Source: Bacteroidaceae bacterium
GTDB lineage: Bacteria > Bacteroidota > Bacteroidia > Bacteroidales > Bacteroidaceae
NCBI GenBank assembly: GCA_016302965.1
Contig: JAEDMP010000005.1
Span: 1-55,487 of the forward strand
Length of the DNA stretch: 55,487 bases
Direction of reading: 5' to 3'
This document shows positions 16,197 to 25,177 of this stretch, one piece after another. A model generated the notes under the pieces. It was not told the origin of the DNA. It ran no database searches and saw nothing but the letters and a program-made list of their open reading frames with translations. The position numbers and the translations under genes were made by a program. Positions within the stretch are counted from its first letter, which is position 1; the number at the start of each line of letters is the position of its first letter.

Positions 16197-19100
16197 TTAC
16201 AAGTTAATCTTTACACCAGCCACCAAGGAAGTGCTCTGGGGCAGACGGCCCAGGTCGATGCCCTGGCCAATGACAGCAGAGGTCATGGCCGATTCGGGAT
16301 CGGTTCCCAAGTACTTGGTCAGAGTGAACACATTGTTGGCCTGAATCCAGAACTGCAGACCCTGCAGGAACTGTGAGGTGATGGGGAGATCGTAAGAAAG
16401 GGTGATGGTCTTGAGCTTCAGGTAGCTGCCATCTTCAATCCAGCGGTCGCTGAAACGGGCGTTGCCCATGGGATCCTGGAAGGTAGCACGGGGCATCTCG
16501 GTCTTCTGTCCCTCCACCTGCCAGCGTCCGAGCATGGCGGTGGTCTGGTTCATGAAGCGGTTGCCTCCCTCAAGCTGTGAGCGCATGTAGTTGTAGATGT
16601 CATTGCCCACCGAGTAGTTGAAGCGTACATCGAGCTTGAAGTTCTTGTAGGCAACGGTGGTGAAGATGTTCCCATAGAAGTCGGGGTTGGGATCACCGAT
16701 AACGACACAGTCCTTATCGTTGATTTCTCCGTTGTTATCGGTATCTACGAAGTGTACGTCACCTGCCTGGAAATAGTTGCGGGTGATACCGTTCTCAGCC
16801 AGGGTATAGAGTCCTTTGGGGTCTACACCGGCAGCCTGGGCATCCTCGGTGGTGGCAAACACGCCTGCGGTCTTGTAGCCGTAGAACAGGTTGGCAGCAC
16901 TGCCTACCTGGGTGCGGATGGTGGCTCCATAGACATCGGTATCCATATAGCTCTTGCCTTCGGGCAGGGCGGTAATCTTGTTCTTGTAGTGACCTACGCT
17001 GGCACCCAACTGCCAGGACCAGTCTTTGGTGGCAATCACCTTGCCACTCAGGGCTACGTCATAACCTTCGTTCTCGAGTTTTCCGCCATTGCTCCAGTTC
17101 TGATCCAGACCGGAGAGGAATCCGAGCGACTGCATGGCCAGCAGGTTGTCGGTCTTGCTCTTGAAGAGGTTGGCGGTGAGGTTGATGCGGTTGTTCAGCA
17201 GGTTGGCTTCCAGACCCACGTTGAAACGCTTGGTGGTCTCCCACTGGATGGTGGTGTTACCGATGCCGGCGAGCGAGAGGCCCGATACGGAGTTCATGAA
17301 CACCTTACCCTGGAAGTAGCTGCGGGCAGCATAGTAGTCGATATCATCATTGCCGCTCACATCATAACCGGCCGTCAGACGCAGATAGTTCACCCACTTG
17401 TTGCCGGCGAGCCAGTTCTCGTTCGTCAGCACCCAAGAGGCCTGTACCGAGGGGAAGATGGCCCATACGGCATCCAGTGCCTTCAGCCCGTCGGCCTCTT
17501 CACCGAAACGGGAAGAACCGTCGGCGGTGAGGTTGGCCTGCAGGAAATAGCGGCCCTTGTAGTTGTACTCAGCCTGGGCATACATGCTCAACGAAGTCCA
17601 GGACTCACTCAGACCCGAGGCGGTAGCATTCAGCAGCGAGGCACCCATGAAGGGGGTCTTGTCGCTACCCGTGTTGTAACCGAGCTGGGTGTTGTAAGTA
17701 TAGGTCTCCCACTGGATGCGGGCACCTCCGAACACATGCAGACTGTGGGCCTGGTAGCGGTTGCTCCAGTCAAGACGGGTGTCGCTCATCACCGAGTTCT
17801 GCTTCGAAGCCAGCGAGCGCACCTCGTTCTGACGATAGGCGTAAACGCTCGACACATAATAGTCGGGCACACCGTTGATGGGGATGTAGTACATCTCATT
17901 GGTGTTGACCAGATTATAGCTGAAGTGCTCCATCAGCGAGAGGTTGCTGTTAATCTGATACTTGGGACGCACGCTCAAGTTGAGCATGGAGTTCTCAAAG
18001 CGGTTCTTGTTTTCACCCTCAGCATATTCGTTGAAAGCGGCGGGGTTACCGAGACGGTAGTTATAGTTCTTGTACTTCACCGAGGTGAGGGCCTCGTCGA
18101 GATAGCTCTCGTCGACCACGTCATACTGCGAAGAAGAGAACTGGCCACGGCCATAGCTGTAGGGGCTCATGAAGGGGCTCTTCACATAGGCCAGGAAGGC
18201 AGGTGAGGTAGGCGTACCCTCGTCATAGCCGGCAGGGGCACCGTCGTCGCGGATATCACGGGTGATGTTCGAGAACGAGGCGTCGAAGCGGATGGAGAGA
18301 CGGCTTCCGAGCGTGATGTCTGAGTTGAAGCGGATGTTCAGACGGTTGAAGTCGTTGCACTCCAGGGTGCTCTCTGCCTGGGTGTAGCCCACGGAGAGGT
18401 TGTAGTTGGCCACGGCATCACCACCTTCCACATTGATACCATAGTTCTGGGTCATGGCTGTGCGATAGACATAGTCTTTCCAGTCGGTATTGCAGTGGTA
18501 CTGCTTGTAATAGTAGTAGTTGGGATCCTCGTTGAGGAACTTGAACTCGGTGTTCTTGGTGCCCGTACCGCGCAGGAGCTCCGAAGCATAGTTGCGATAC
18601 TGGTTGGCATCCATCATGTCATAATACTTGGGCAGCAGGGTGACACCGGCAGAGACACTGGCGGTGATACGGGTTGCCATCGACTTGTTGCGGCGGGTCT
18701 CCACGAGAATCACACCATTGGCACCCTTGGCACCATAAAGAGCGGTACCGTTGCGCATCACGGTCACCTTCTCGATATCGGCAGGATTGATGTTGCTGAG
18801 GATGTCGTTGTAGAATCCGTCGTGCAACATCTCGCGTCCATACTGCTGGTCGATGGGCACACCATCAATCACTACCAATGGCTGGGCATTCACATTCAGA
18901 GAGTTGAGACCCTGGATGAAGGAAACGCTACCCACACCGGGCGTACCGTTTCGGTTGGTGGTATAGGCGTAGGCACCCAACTGCTTCTGCATCTCCTCCT
19001 TGATATTGATGGCGTTCGAATAGGCGAAGCCAGTGGCCTGCTTGTCACCGCGCAGGTTGTCGGTCTCGGCATAATCACCCTTGAAGGCGGTGCCATAGAG

Positions 19101-19457
19101 CATGATGTCCTGCTGCTCTTCAGAGGCAGTGAGACCAGCCAACACGGCGTTGTGGTCGGGAGAAGAGACATAGAGAGAGGTGGCAAATACGGGCACCTTG
19201 AGTTCGAAGGTACCGTTGTCCTCGGTCAGCACACTATAGCCAGTGATACCGCCGGCCTTGACGATGGCACCTGCTACGGGCATCTTGGAGGCAGCATCCA
19301 CCACACGTCCTTTCACCACGCGTGTGGCATAAACCTTTTTCTTGGGGGTCAGCACGCGGGTGGCCTGTTCCTGCTCATCGGTCTCGTCATCTTGTGCGAA
19401 CGCACAGAACGGGAAAGCCATCATCAGCGAGATTCCCAAAATCATATATCGTTTCAT
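16197..19457 (-). CDS. SusC/RagA-like TonB-dependent outer-membrane transporter (SusC-2)
   Basis: 1086 residues from MKRYMILGISLMMAFPFCAFA (19457); an in-frame ATG 12 codons upstream would extend the protein without giving a better signal peptide. After the signal peptide there is a carboxypeptidase-regulatory-like domain (VVKGRVVDAASKMPVAGAIV), a plug with PLVVIDGVPIDQQYG and TVMRNGTALYGAKGANGVIL, and a 22-strand-type barrel to the end (LVAGVKINL). It moves oligosaccharides across the outer membrane using TonB energy, together with SusD-2. It follows the FAS1-3 lipoprotein gene by 50 bases. Confidence 0.95.
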   Translation of the reverse strand: MKRYMILGISLMMAFPFCAFAQDDETDEQEQATRVLTPKKKVYATRVVKGRVVDAASKMPVAGAIVKAGGITGYSVLTEDNGTFELKVPVFATSLYVSSPDHNAVLAGLTASEEQQDIMLYGTAFKGDYAETDNLRGDKQATGFAYSNAINIKEEMQKQLGAYAYTTNRNGTPGVGSVSFIQGLNSLNVNAQPLVVIDGVPIDQQYGREMLHDGFYNDILSNINPADIEKVTVMRNGTALYGAKGANGVILVETRRNKSMATRITASVSAGVTLLPKYYDMMDANQYRNYASELLRGTGTKNTEFKFLNEDPNYYYYKQYHCNTDWKDYVYRTAMTQNYGINVEGGDAVANYNLSVGYTQAESTLECNDFNRLNIRFNSDITLGSRLSIRFDASFSNITRDIRDDGAPAGYDEGTPTSPAFLAYVKSPFMSPYSYGRGQFSSSQYDVVDESYLDEALTSVKYKNYNYRLGNPAAFNEYAEGENKNRFENSMLNLSVRPKYQINSNLSLMEHFSYNLVNTNEMYYIPINGVPDYYVSSVYAYRQNEVRSLASKQNSVMSDTRLDWSNRYQAHSLHVFGGARIQWETYTYNTQLGYNTGSDKTPFMGASLLNATASGLSESWTSLSMYAQAEYNYKGRYFLQANLTADGSSRFGEEADGLKALDAVWAIFPSVQASWVLTNENWLAGNKWVNYLRLTAGYDVSGNDDIDYYAARSYFQGKVFMNSVSGLSLAGIGNTTIQWETTKRFNVGLEANLLNNRINLTANLFKSKTDNLLAMQSLGFLSGLDQNWSNGGKLENEGYDVALSGKVIATKDWSWQLGASVGHYKNKITALPEGKSYMDTDVYGATIRTQVGSAANLFYGYKTAGVFATTEDAQAAGVDPKGLYTLAENGITRNYFQAGDVHFVDTDNNGEINDKDCVVIGDPNPDFYGNIFTTVAYKNFKLDVRFNYSVGNDIYNYMRSQLEGGNRFMNQTTAMLGRWQVEGQKTEMPRATFQDPMGNARFSDRWIEDGSYLKLKTITLSYDLPITSQFLQGLQFWIQANNVFTLTKYLGTDPESAMTSAVIGQGIDLGRLPQSTSLVAGVKINL

Positions 19458-19471
19458 AGTCTTCAAATATA

Positions 19472-19503
19472 CAAAGTTACTGTTTTTCTTCACTTATTTC
19501 ACA
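19472..19503 (-). promoter_or_regulatory. Possible internal promoter before SusC-2
   Basis: On the minus strand TGTG (19503-19500, one mismatch to TTTG) is followed after 20 bases by TAACTTTG (19479-19472). The start of transcription would lie only about 8 bases before the ATG at 19457, so the leader would be very short. A chance match is possible. Confidence 0.3.
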
Positions 19504-19507
19504 TGAC

Positions 19508-21208
19508 TTATTTCGCAAACTTGGGTTCGAGAATGATGCAGTCGATACGCAAAGAGGTCTGATACTGGTCTTTCTTGCTGCCTGAGGGACGACCTGAGGA
19601 TTCAATCTTCAGGGTCACCTGAGGAGTATCTAGGTCGTAGGAGCAGGTCTCAAACACGAAGTCTTCGGCCAGCAGGAGGGTGTCTACCACATCCTTCTGC
19701 ACCTCCATACGTCTCTGCAACTGCTTGGTGGTCTCGCTGCCGTCCTGCTTGTTCCATCCCAATGTGGTGGTCACGAGCAGGAGTTTGCGCTGTTCGTCGG
19801 TGGCGAGGGTGTCGCCAGCGAGAGCGGGAGCCATCACGAGCTTGATGTCGTAAGGCACGCTGGACAGCACATTGGAGATATTGAAGGTCACAGAGGGCTT
19901 ACTGTCCTTGGAAACGGAGAGCAGTTCAAGATACTTGTTGCCGGAGATTTTGTTGTAGAACTCCTTGTTGTCGGGCGACACGGTCACAATCGTAGGAATA
20001 CGTGAGGCAGTCTCAGCATACTCCTTCCGGTAGGAGGTATTCTCTGCCTCCACCTTGATTCTCCGAAGGAAGGTCATGTCGGGAGTCAAGTTCCAGTTAG
20101 GCACCTTCAGCACATAACCGTTGCTGCACTTGATCATCTCGGCATTCTCAAACACACCACCGGCATCAAAAGGACGGTCGTAGATATAGGGTCGTGCATC
20201 CTTGAAACCATAGACCAGCTCGCGCACAGAGGCGGGACTGGCATTCACCGAGTAGGCGGAGTCGCGCAACGAGGATTCGGTATTGTTCGACATACTGAAC
20301 ACCGTACCCATGCTCACTGCGAGGTGGGCCCAGAGGTTGGACAACGAGTCTCGGTTAACCACCGTATTGTCATAATTATAGAAGGAGGTATACTGGTCAA
20401 TCATGGCCTTCCACTGCTCATTGTTGGGTGCCAGCATCCAGAAGACGCTGTCCTCTTCGTTCACCTCTCCTATATACCGCCTGAGCACATCATTCTTCAG
20501 CACCTTCACAGAGTCGAGATAGGTGGTCTCGCCGTCTACGATTTCACCGGGCACACTTTGGTCGGGGTCAAACTCATAGTTATTGTAGCTGTACAGGAAG
20601 GAGGCGATACTATCGAGGGCATCATCCTTTTCGAGATACTCAAACACATTGGGAAGATACTCGGCAGGACTGCCCATGGTGAAGAGCACTCCGTTCTTGG
20701 TAAGCTGGTTCTTGGTGAGCAGTGACTGGCCGGCAAAAGCAGCCGGACCGAGCGTCTGGTACTTGCCGTTCATCATCACGATGGTGGTGTCGGCACCGGT
20801 CTTGGCCACAGAGTGGTTGTACAGGGCGATATGATTCTGCACAAACTCCTTGATGGCCTTGTTGTCCTTGTTGATGACACCGGCCGCCTTCTCCTGGTTG
20901 TAGAGGCTGATGATGCCGTCGGCATCTTCGGTTGTGAGGTTGTCGTTGGTGGGGGCAAACACGGTGAACACCTGATTGCCGGCCAATGAAGGCTTGTAGC
21001 CGCAGGCTTCCAGCACCTTGGTGAAGTTGGAGAGCTGGCTGTTGGCGTTCATGGTCTCCCAGAGGGTGACATTGCTACCTGGCACTCCTCCAGCAACGTC
21101 ATAGTGGTCATCCCACTCGTCGGAGCAGGCACCGAGGGCGAGGGCTGCACAAAACAGCCCGCTCGCCTTCATATATTTGTTGATTGCTTTCATCATTATT
21201 GCTTTCAT
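19508..21208 (-). CDS. FAS1 (fasciclin) domain lipoprotein 3
   Basis: 566 residues. Signal peptide with lipobox LALGAC, then SDEWDDHYD, so a lipoprotein. A FAS1 domain spans about 45-200 (LWETMNANSQLSNFTKVLEA, then NQVFTVFAPTNDNL, the FAS1 H1 box). A second, more divergent one lies at about 220-380 (FWMLAPNNEQWKAMID). The C-terminal ~170 residues look like a beta-sandwich (TVSPDNKEFYNKISGNKYLE; LRIDCIILEP) of the kind that binds ligands. FAS1 domains mediate adhesion or glycan binding. The position between SusD-1/FAS1-2 and SusC-2 suggests a surface glycan-binding accessory, in the place where SusE/F-type proteins normally sit. The N-terminus shows a near-duplicate MKAIMMKAI. Confidence 0.85.
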   Translation of the reverse strand: MKAIMMKAINKYMKASGLFCAALALGACSDEWDDHYDVAGGVPGSNVTLWETMNANSQLSNFTKVLEACGYKPSLAGNQVFTVFAPTNDNLTTEDADGIISLYNQEKAAGVINKDNKAIKEFVQNHIALYNHSVAKTGADTTIVMMNGKYQTLGPAAFAGQSLLTKNQLTKNGVLFTMGSPAEYLPNVFEYLEKDDALDSIASFLYSYNNYEFDPDQSVPGEIVDGETTYLDSVKVLKNDVLRRYIGEVNEEDSVFWMLAPNNEQWKAMIDQYTSFYNYDNTVVNRDSLSNLWAHLAVSMGTVFSMSNNTESSLRDSAYSVNASPASVRELVYGFKDARPYIYDRPFDAGGVFENAEMIKCSNGYVLKVPNWNLTPDMTFLRRIKVEAENTSYRKEYAETASRIPTIVTVSPDNKEFYNKISGNKYLELLSVSKDSKPSVTFNISNVLSSVPYDIKLVMAPALAGDTLATDEQRKLLLVTTTLGWNKQDGSETTKQLQRRMEVQKDVVDTLLLAEDFVFETCSYDLDTPQVTLKIESSGRPSGSKKDQYQTSLRIDCIILEPKFAK

Positions 21209-21226
21209 TATTGCAAAATGTTTGGA

Positions 21227-23338
21227 TTATAAGTCGTCTTCCATCTCTCCATCACCGTCAACAGCGTATACGCTCTTGGGGACGATTTCCAGATAGTCAA
21301 TCATAAACTCGTTGTTGTTACCCAGCTTGCTGGTAGAGGTACAACGGATGCGGATGTAGTGGTCGGTGCCGTCGTCGGGGTCGATGGTGGCGGTACAGAG
21401 CACACGGCGGAAGGTACGCTGGTTGTTCACAAACTCGTTGATGGTAGAACCACCGGAGGTGTGGTAACCGCCGTAAGGACCGCGGTAGCATCCCTTGTTC
21501 TTGAGGAACTTCTGGTCCTCAATCTTCTGTTCGTCGGTAAAACTGGTGTATTCTTTGCCGTCGATGGTAAACTCATCACCCATGATGGAGGGGTCATTCA
21601 GGAACTTACGCATATCCACAGGGATGCCCTGGGGTTTGCCGTCGTAGTAGATCTGGGCCACACCACGGGTGGGCAGGGCGCAGAAGCCGAGACGGAACTG
21701 GTAGGTACCCTTGCAGGGAACGGGCGGCAGACGGAAGGAGAAGTCGTAGTCGCCGAAGAGGTTGAACTCATCACCCTCGTAGGACCAGAAGTTCCAGTGG
21801 GGACGACGGTAAACGAAGTAGCAGTTGCCACGCATGGTCACACCGTCGAGATAGCCGTTGGGGAAGTAATAGTTGAAACCGTTCTTGCCGTTGTAGTCGG
21901 GTGTACCGGAGTTGTCGTCCTGGGTGGGGTCACCGTTGAGACGGATGCCCTGGGTCATCAGTTCGGGGAAGACAGTGGAGAAGTCCATACGGATACGGCA
22001 GTTCTGCACCTCCTCACGGGTCTTCTTGTCGTAGGCGATGATGTCGCTCAGGTAGAAGTAGCGGCCATTGGGTGCATCCTGCACGTAGTCGGCCTCCACC
22101 GTCGGATAGATACGGGCACCCTCAATCTGGTACTTGTCATCATAGCGGCGGTTGGCATAACGCTCGTTGAGCACACCTTCCTTGCCGAGATAGGCACTAC
22201 CCTCTCCCTTCACGGTGAGCTGTTCGAATTTGATCATCGAGTGAGGCATCAGGGTCTCATACCAGTCGTTGGGGTTCATCTTGTCGGTTTTGATACCGAT
22301 GGCTCCCTTGTAGTAGTTCTGGGTGAGCACCAGCGGGGTGAGATAGTCATAACCCTTCACGTCGCGGGTCACAATGTGATAGGCCACAAAGCGGTTGAGC
22401 GGGTTCTTGCGATGGGTCAGCGAGTTGGTTCCGTCGGGCAGCGTCACGTCGAAGGCGTGGTAGGGCTGGTTCACATCGGCGGGATAAGCGGGGTCGTAGA
22501 GCTGGCAGGCCAGGTCATACAACTGCTTCAGGGTGTTCTCTGCGGTGATGCCATACTTCTCCTTCATCACATCATCGGGAGCGATGAGGATGGTGAAGCC
22601 CTTGTACTTGTCATCGGGCACACGGGCCACCTCTTTCCAGAAGTCGGAGGTGTAGGTGTACTTGGGATAGCTGTTGGCATCATAGTTCAGGTCCTTGACA
22701 AACTCCAGCGAGTCCATCAGGCCCGTTGCCTTCAAGGCCTGGGCGAAATAGCTCACGCGAGGGTTGTCCTCCACAATCTGTCCCACCGAACTGTTGGTGT
22801 TCTCCAGCACCTTGCTGATAGGCTGTACGACACCGTTCTCCACGGAGTCGTCCTGAGTGGCGAAATAGATTTTCGACACACGGTTGAGCCAAACCTCGGA
22901 GTTGCCGTTCTCATCCGTGTCATGCGTAATCTGGATATAACGCTTGTTCATGTTGGGCGTATGCAGCGTACCGTCGATCATCTCGATGGTGGTGTACATG
23001 TTGTTCACCAGGTGCGTGCGGGCGATGGTGTCACACTGGGCATCTGTCAGGTCTTCCACCGACTTGATTCCGCGCTCCTGGTAGAAGGTCTGGAAGGCCT
23101 CGTTGGAGGGCAGGAAGAGCGTATAGTGTCCGTAGGCTGACAGCAGGTCCATCAGTTTGGCTCTCTTCACGATGGTAGAGAAGTCGCTATACTGTGCGCG
23201 GGTGTTGATATAGTCGCTCATCATCTCACCCGTGAAGGTGTAGAAGTTCTCGGCATCGGGCTCGTCGGAGCAGCCGACAAAACTGATGCCGCAGAGAGCA
23301 CAACATACGCAAAGCATCCAATATTTCATTCTTTTCAT
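21227..23338 (-). CDS. FAS1 (fasciclin) domain lipoprotein 2
   Basis: 703 residues. Lipobox ISFVGC at the end of the signal peptide. A first FAS1 domain at about 35-185 (MDLLSAYGHYTLFLPSNEAF, DTIARTHLVNNMYTT). A second at about 190-390 begins SYFAQALKATGLMDSLE and carries FTILIAPDDVMKEKYG. The C-terminal third (about 460-690) is beta-rich with many aromatics (YFVYRRPHWNFWSYEGDEF; YQFRLGFCALPTRGVAQIYY) and ends in an acidic tail DGDGEMEDDL. I read it as a surface glycan-binding or adhesive lipoprotein; no catalytic motif is visible. It is 43 bases after SusD-1 and 18 bases before FAS1-3, so they form one transcript. Confidence 0.85.
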   Translation of the reverse strand: MKRMKYWMLCVCCALCGISFVGCSDEPDAENFYTFTGEMMSDYINTRAQYSDFSTIVKRAKLMDLLSAYGHYTLFLPSNEAFQTFYQERGIKSVEDLTDAQCDTIARTHLVNNMYTTIEMIDGTLHTPNMNKRYIQITHDTDENGNSEVWLNRVSKIYFATQDDSVENGVVQPISKVLENTNSSVGQIVEDNPRVSYFAQALKATGLMDSLEFVKDLNYDANSYPKYTYTSDFWKEVARVPDDKYKGFTILIAPDDVMKEKYGITAENTLKQLYDLACQLYDPAYPADVNQPYHAFDVTLPDGTNSLTHRKNPLNRFVAYHIVTRDVKGYDYLTPLVLTQNYYKGAIGIKTDKMNPNDWYETLMPHSMIKFEQLTVKGEGSAYLGKEGVLNERYANRRYDDKYQIEGARIYPTVEADYVQDAPNGRYFYLSDIIAYDKKTREEVQNCRIRMDFSTVFPELMTQGIRLNGDPTQDDNSGTPDYNGKNGFNYYFPNGYLDGVTMRGNCYFVYRRPHWNFWSYEGDEFNLFGDYDFSFRLPPVPCKGTYQFRLGFCALPTRGVAQIYYDGKPQGIPVDMRKFLNDPSIMGDEFTIDGKEYTSFTDEQKIEDQKFLKNKGCYRGPYGGYHTSGGSTINEFVNNQRTFRRVLCTATIDPDDGTDHYIRIRCTSTSKLGNNNEFMIDYLEIVPKSVYAVDGDGEMEDDL

Positions 23339-23381
23339 AATATGTCTCTTTTCTAAGTTAGGGTTCTAATAGGAATGAGCT

Positions 23382-25112
23382 TTATTCGTAACTGTCGTTC
23401 AGACCACTGCCGAAGGCGGGGTTCTGCTTCAGGTTCTTGTTCACCTTCAGCTCATCATAGTTGTAAGGCCAGTAGATGGCATCCATACGGGTGAGCTTGC
23501 TCTCCACCAGCTGCTTGTTGCTGCTGTACTTGTTGCACGACTCCGACTTCAGGTAGTCGGTCTTGCCGTCGCGGCGGGCGCGGCGAACGAGGTCATACCA
23601 GCGCTTGCCTTCGAACATCAGCTCGCGGCGGCGCTCGTTGAGCACGAGGTTCTCGATGTCTGACTTGGTCTTGTAGTCGTCCACCTTCAGGGTGTCCTTG
23701 CGGGGATACTGGCAGAGGGCACGCTTGTTGATGACGGTCACAAGGCGGAAGGCCTGGTTCAGGTAGTCCTGGTCGGCTTCAGTCAGACCGCCATCGGCTG
23801 CGTCAGACATCAGCTGGGTCAAAGCCTCTGCCTTCATCAGCATGATGTCGCTCAGACGATAGATAATCCAGTTGGCCTGCACATGTTTCTCTGGATACAA
23901 ATTGGCATAGAGCGCTTCCACCGTGGCATTGGCAGCCGAGGTACCGGTGGCTTCCACCTGACATATCCTCCAGGCATACTTGCAGATGCTGTAGGTGGAA
24001 CCTGCTGACATGATGGCCTGGTAGTTGCGGCAATCCAGCTGGTTGTTGAACACCTTGAACTGCTTCTGCGACACGTCGCTGCCCACATAGGAGGAGGCAG
24101 ACATGAAGCCCATCACATTGGTAGCATTGCCATAGAAGTCGGACACGGCATAATTGGCAGGCATGTTGTCGTCCTGCATGAAAGTGAGCTCGAAGATGGA
24201 TTCCGAACTGTTGCCCGTGCCGAAGATTTCAGCATAGTCAATGCCGTAAATATTCATGCCATAGGTGTAACGGGTAGGTATCAGGGGGTATCCCTCCAGT
24301 TCCTCATCCTCGTTCATCATGCTCGAACTGTTCTGCTTGTCGTTCTTCTCTTTCAGGTCCTTCATGTCCTGGATCACCAGGTTGGCATAGTCCACACACT
24401 TCTGGTAATCCTGCTTCCAGAGATACATCTCACAAAGCATCGCCTTGATGGCGGTGGAGGTGATACGGGCGGTCTGGTAGAGCGGTTTGCTGGTGGGATA
24501 GTAGCGCACGGCATCATTCTTGACACTCTCCAGGTCGGCAATCAGGTTGTCGAGCACCTCGTTGAAAGGCGTAGCGGGAAGGTCCATCGTCTGGTCATCA
24601 TCGAGATACGGCTCGGTGGTGTAAGGCACGTCACGGAACGTACGGATGAGGTAGAAATAGCAGAGGTCGCGCAGGGCCGACACCTCGGCAATCGTGGCCT
24701 TGAGCTCGCTTTCGGTATAACCGGGGTCCTTGGCGGCCACCTCGGGTGCATACTTGATGACGGTGTTACAGGTGTTGATGACATAGTAGAAGTCCACCCA
24801 GTTGGTATAGGGGTTGGTGGAGGTGATGTTGGCCTTGAAGATGTTTTCAAGATTCACATCCTTGTCCATGTTGTTGCCGGCATCCATGTTCTCACTGCGG
24901 GCCTCACCCCAGATCATCATGCGCTTGATGCAGGCAGATGACTGCAGGGAAGAGTAGCAGCTGGACACCACCGACTCCACATCGGCGCGCTCATTCCAGA
25001 ACTTGTCGAGGATAATCTTGTCTTGGGGTTCCACTTCGAGGAAGTCACCGCAGGACGAGCATCCGAGAAGCGCTGCCAGCGCGTAGGTTATCTTGATATA
25101 TTTTGCTTTCAT
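23382..25112 (-). CDS. SusD/RagB-like nutrient-binding lipoprotein (SusD-1)
   Basis: 576 residues. Signal peptide followed by LLGCSSCGDFLEVEPQDK, a lipoprotein site with the SusD hallmark CGDFLEVEP. SusD helices at SALRDLCYFYLIRTFRDVPY and the C-terminal block LNERRRELMFEGKRWYDLVR are textbook. It should form the lid of SusC-1 and bind the imported glycan. It begins 62 bases after SusC-1, across a 16-bp triplicated sequence. It is distinct in length and sequence from SusD-2, so the two pairs probably take different ligands or different size classes of one glycan. Confidence 0.96.
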   Translation of the reverse strand: MKAKYIKITYALAALLGCSSCGDFLEVEPQDKIILDKFWNERADVESVVSSCYSSLQSSACIKRMMIWGEARSENMDAGNNMDKDVNLENIFKANITSTNPYTNWVDFYYVINTCNTVIKYAPEVAAKDPGYTESELKATIAEVSALRDLCYFYLIRTFRDVPYTTEPYLDDDQTMDLPATPFNEVLDNLIADLESVKNDAVRYYPTSKPLYQTARITSTAIKAMLCEMYLWKQDYQKCVDYANLVIQDMKDLKEKNDKQNSSSMMNEDEELEGYPLIPTRYTYGMNIYGIDYAEIFGTGNSSESIFELTFMQDDNMPANYAVSDFYGNATNVMGFMSASSYVGSDVSQKQFKVFNNQLDCRNYQAIMSAGSTYSICKYAWRICQVEATGTSAANATVEALYANLYPEKHVQANWIIYRLSDIMLMKAEALTQLMSDAADGGLTEADQDYLNQAFRLVTVINKRALCQYPRKDTLKVDDYKTKSDIENLVLNERRRELMFEGKRWYDLVRRARRDGKTDYLKSESCNKYSSNKQLVESKLTRMDAIYWPYNYDELKVNKNLKQNPAFGSGLNDSYE

Positions 25113-25129
25113 AATGTTCTTCTTTTTCT

Positions 25130-25177
25130 TCGATGATTACACTTATCGATGATTACACATATCGATAATTACACTTA
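25130..25177 (-). repeat. Three tandem 16-bp repeats between SusC-1 and SusD-1
   Basis: TCGATGATTACACTTA and two near copies (25130-25145, 25146-25161, 25162-25177) run head to tail. The last copy contains the SusC-1 stop codon. The array fills most of the 62-base gap between the two genes. Confidence 0.85.

Noticed and set aside
21359..23140. Long antisense frame (593 codons) opposite FAS1-2
   Set aside because: Codon-bias shadow. FAS1-2 has signal peptide, lipobox and domains; the antisense product is valine/glycine/histidine-rich without any domain. The same holds for long antisense frames at 6082-7284, 7473-8951, 16752-18206, 32970-34904, 35386-37317, 39715-42249 and 52468-54003.
25130..25177. 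CRISPR or phage attachment site
   Set aside because: Three 16-bp units without spacers, no integrase or cas gene, and an ordinary operon junction.
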